From Chrysomallon squamiferum (Eukaryota > Mollusca > Gastropoda > Neomphalida > Peltospiridae), in the NCBI GenBank assembly GCA_012295275.1, contig CM022666.1, positions 5,878,058-5,942,057 of the forward strand: a stretch of 64,000 bases of DNA, given 5' to 3'. The position numbers and the translations under genes were made by a program. Each line of letters starts with the position of its first letter. Position 1 is the first letter of the stretch. Positions 63,016 to 64,000 of this stretch are shown here, piece by piece. The notes below the pieces were generated by a model. It was not told the origin of the DNA. It saw only the letters and a list, made by a program, of their open reading frames with translations, and searched no databases.

Positions 63016-63119
63016 CACTGAAATCCAAAAGGCAGCACAGCGATGTCTACAGGAGCAGATATCTGATGCCACAAAGTTTGTCTCCAATTGTTGATGATGG
63101 TAAGTTTTTTTTTATATCA
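63016..63119 (-). other. Putative 5' UTR exon of copy I, repeat 2
   Basis: Second copy of the 104-nt candidate exon with the same acceptor and donor. Only one may be used, or both could be spliced in. Confidence 0.4.
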
Positions 63120-63145
63120 CTGGAAAAAGGTGGAAATTGTATTAA

Positions 63146-63204
<59 letters not shown>

Positions 63205-63463
63205 AATAAAAAAATAAAATAAAATAAAATAAAATAAAATAAAATGTGAAATAAATAAAAATAAAAATCAGACATATTTTATATTTTTTACTTAAGACCA
63301 AAGCATAGGGAAAGCTGTAATTATTATCTGGTAGACTGGAGATATTCAAGATTTCTGTCAGATAATAACACCTCCACACACGCACACACACACACACACA
63401 CATAGAAACGTACCCACATAAATGATGTTGATTGTCTATGGCTCTCATTATATTTACCTGCCA

Positions 63464-63473
63464 ACGCATGCGC
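63464..63473. promoter_or_regulatory. NRF1-like palindrome upstream of copy I
   Basis: ACGCATGCGC in a CpG-containing patch (63460-63500), about 350 bases upstream of the putative first exon. The surrounding sequence (AAATGATG, GCTCTCATTATATTTAC, AAGTTATAATTTTAT) is a diverged form of the upstream region of copies C, E, F and G. Candidate promoter element. Confidence 0.35.
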
Positions 63474-63574
63474 AAGGTGCACCTTTTCCTTACCGCGTGA
63501 TTTTGTTTTTTCAAGTTGGTACAATATCACAAAAATCCTGAACAGCATTGTGAAGTTATAATTTTATACAAATA

Positions 63575-64000
63575 CAGTGATACCTGTTGTCTTACGAGTT
63601 TTATTCATCCCGTGACGAAGCTCGTATATCAAATCAATTTTCCTAACTAAAATTAATTGAAATACCATTAATCCGTTCCAGCCCCCCGAAAAACATCCCA
63701 TTTTTCTACTTCTTCTTTTTTTTGTTTTTTTTTGTTTTGTAACCTGATTTTAAATAAGAAATGCGTATTTATAAATACAAATACTGTATAAAAACAAAAT
63801 AAAAGATAATGTAAAGAAATAAATTAGTCGTGAAAAGTATATTTGTCTTGGAGATCAGACAAATTATATTAACTCCTTTGGCTGGAGTTACAGCCTTTAC
63901 CGACTCCTTCTACTTCAGTATGGTACATATCGTAGAAGTACTACACTCATACTGCCTAGCCAAGTCCACTAGATGCACACCTCTCTCGTGTTTTTCTATG
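63575..64000 (-). mobile_element. pogo/Tigger-type transposon end, internally deleted
   Basis: A terminus CAGTGATACC preceded by TA at 63573-63574 fits Tc1/mariner-superfamily target duplication, followed by the TTACGAG...CCGTTCCAGCCCCC sequence seen at ends of such elements. On the minus strand about 63842-63999 encodes IEKHERGVHLVDLARQYECS and TSTICTILK, a stop, then KESVKAVTPAKG, the CENP-B-like helix-turn-helix of pogo/Tigger transposases. Only about 270 bases separate this N-terminal part from the terminus, so most of the transposase is deleted. The other end lies outside the window. Confidence 0.75.

Larger units (their letters stand above)
62609..63415. repeat. ~407-bp tandem duplication upstream of copy I
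   Basis: Two nearly identical units (62609-63015 and 63016-63415), each with the putative exon, an AAT array (62739-62800 and 63146-63201), an AAAAT run and a CA tract. Differences are few (for example GATACCAC versus GATGCCAC and AGCTATAA versus AGCTGTAA). Confidence 0.9.

Noticed and set aside
62640-63514. 118- and 155-codon minus-strand frames ending CGIRYLLL
   Set aside because: Poly-Ile from AAT arrays fused to the putative 5' exon. The duplicated frame reflects the 407-bp tandem duplication and is not a protein.

Overview
The window is intron-containing, AT-rich animal DNA, dense in microsatellites, poly(A/T) runs and decaying minisatellites. The recognisable genes are a glypican-like exon, many copies of a TNF-superfamily ligand gene, a THAP-domain fragment, FLYWCH/MULE-type fragments and Tc1/pogo DNA transposons. 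Together they suggest a non-vertebrate bilaterian, most likely a mollusc or other lophotrochozoan. That placement is inference from gene content and repeat style. Two runs of exactly 200 N (29261-29460 and 56886-57085) are contig joins, so the window is three contigs whose order and orientation are not proven by the sequence.

Layout. 1-16981: no coding sequence recognised; read here as part of the first intron of a glypican-like gene on the minus strand, with several decaying tandem repeats and a 31-bp minisatellite. 16982-17144: first coding exon of that gene (signal peptide plus the start of the glypican domain). 17145-22107: upstream/intergenic sequence with two ~90-bp (CT)n tracts, a CTCF-like motif and a perfect CRE. 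22108-25945: inverted copy (P1) of a duplicated block carrying a piece of a THAP exon, two unidentified conserved ORFs and a FLYWCH/MULE-type fragment. 27018-28907: TNF-ligand copy A (+), degraded.

29461-56885 (middle contig): TNF copies B, C and D (minus), block P2 with a THAP-domain first exon and promoter-like sequence, TNF copies E, F, G and H (minus), then block P3. 57086-57970: broken Tc1-like transposon. About 59480-62500: a degenerate minisatellite and TNF copy I (minus), the only copy with every exon, splice site and the full C-terminus intact (264 aa). 62600-63120: tandemly duplicated putative 5' exons of copy I. 63575-64000: end of an internally deleted pogo/Tigger-type transposon.

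The main content is a nine-copy TNF-ligand cluster built from ~3.2-3.4 kb tandem units plus larger duplicated blocks. Each gene has four coding exons: a type II membrane anchor with a cysteine-rich stalk, a 37-nt stalk exon, a 108-nt exon entering the TNF homology domain, and one large exon with the rest of that domain. In five copies (C, D, F, G, H) the last codons have been replaced by an AAAT-rich spacer derived from the FLYWCH block. Four of those (D, F, G, H) also share a one-base deletion. So the array holds one clearly intact gene (I), one open but chimeric gene (C), one gene with a single homopolymer frameshift (E), and six disrupted or partial copies.
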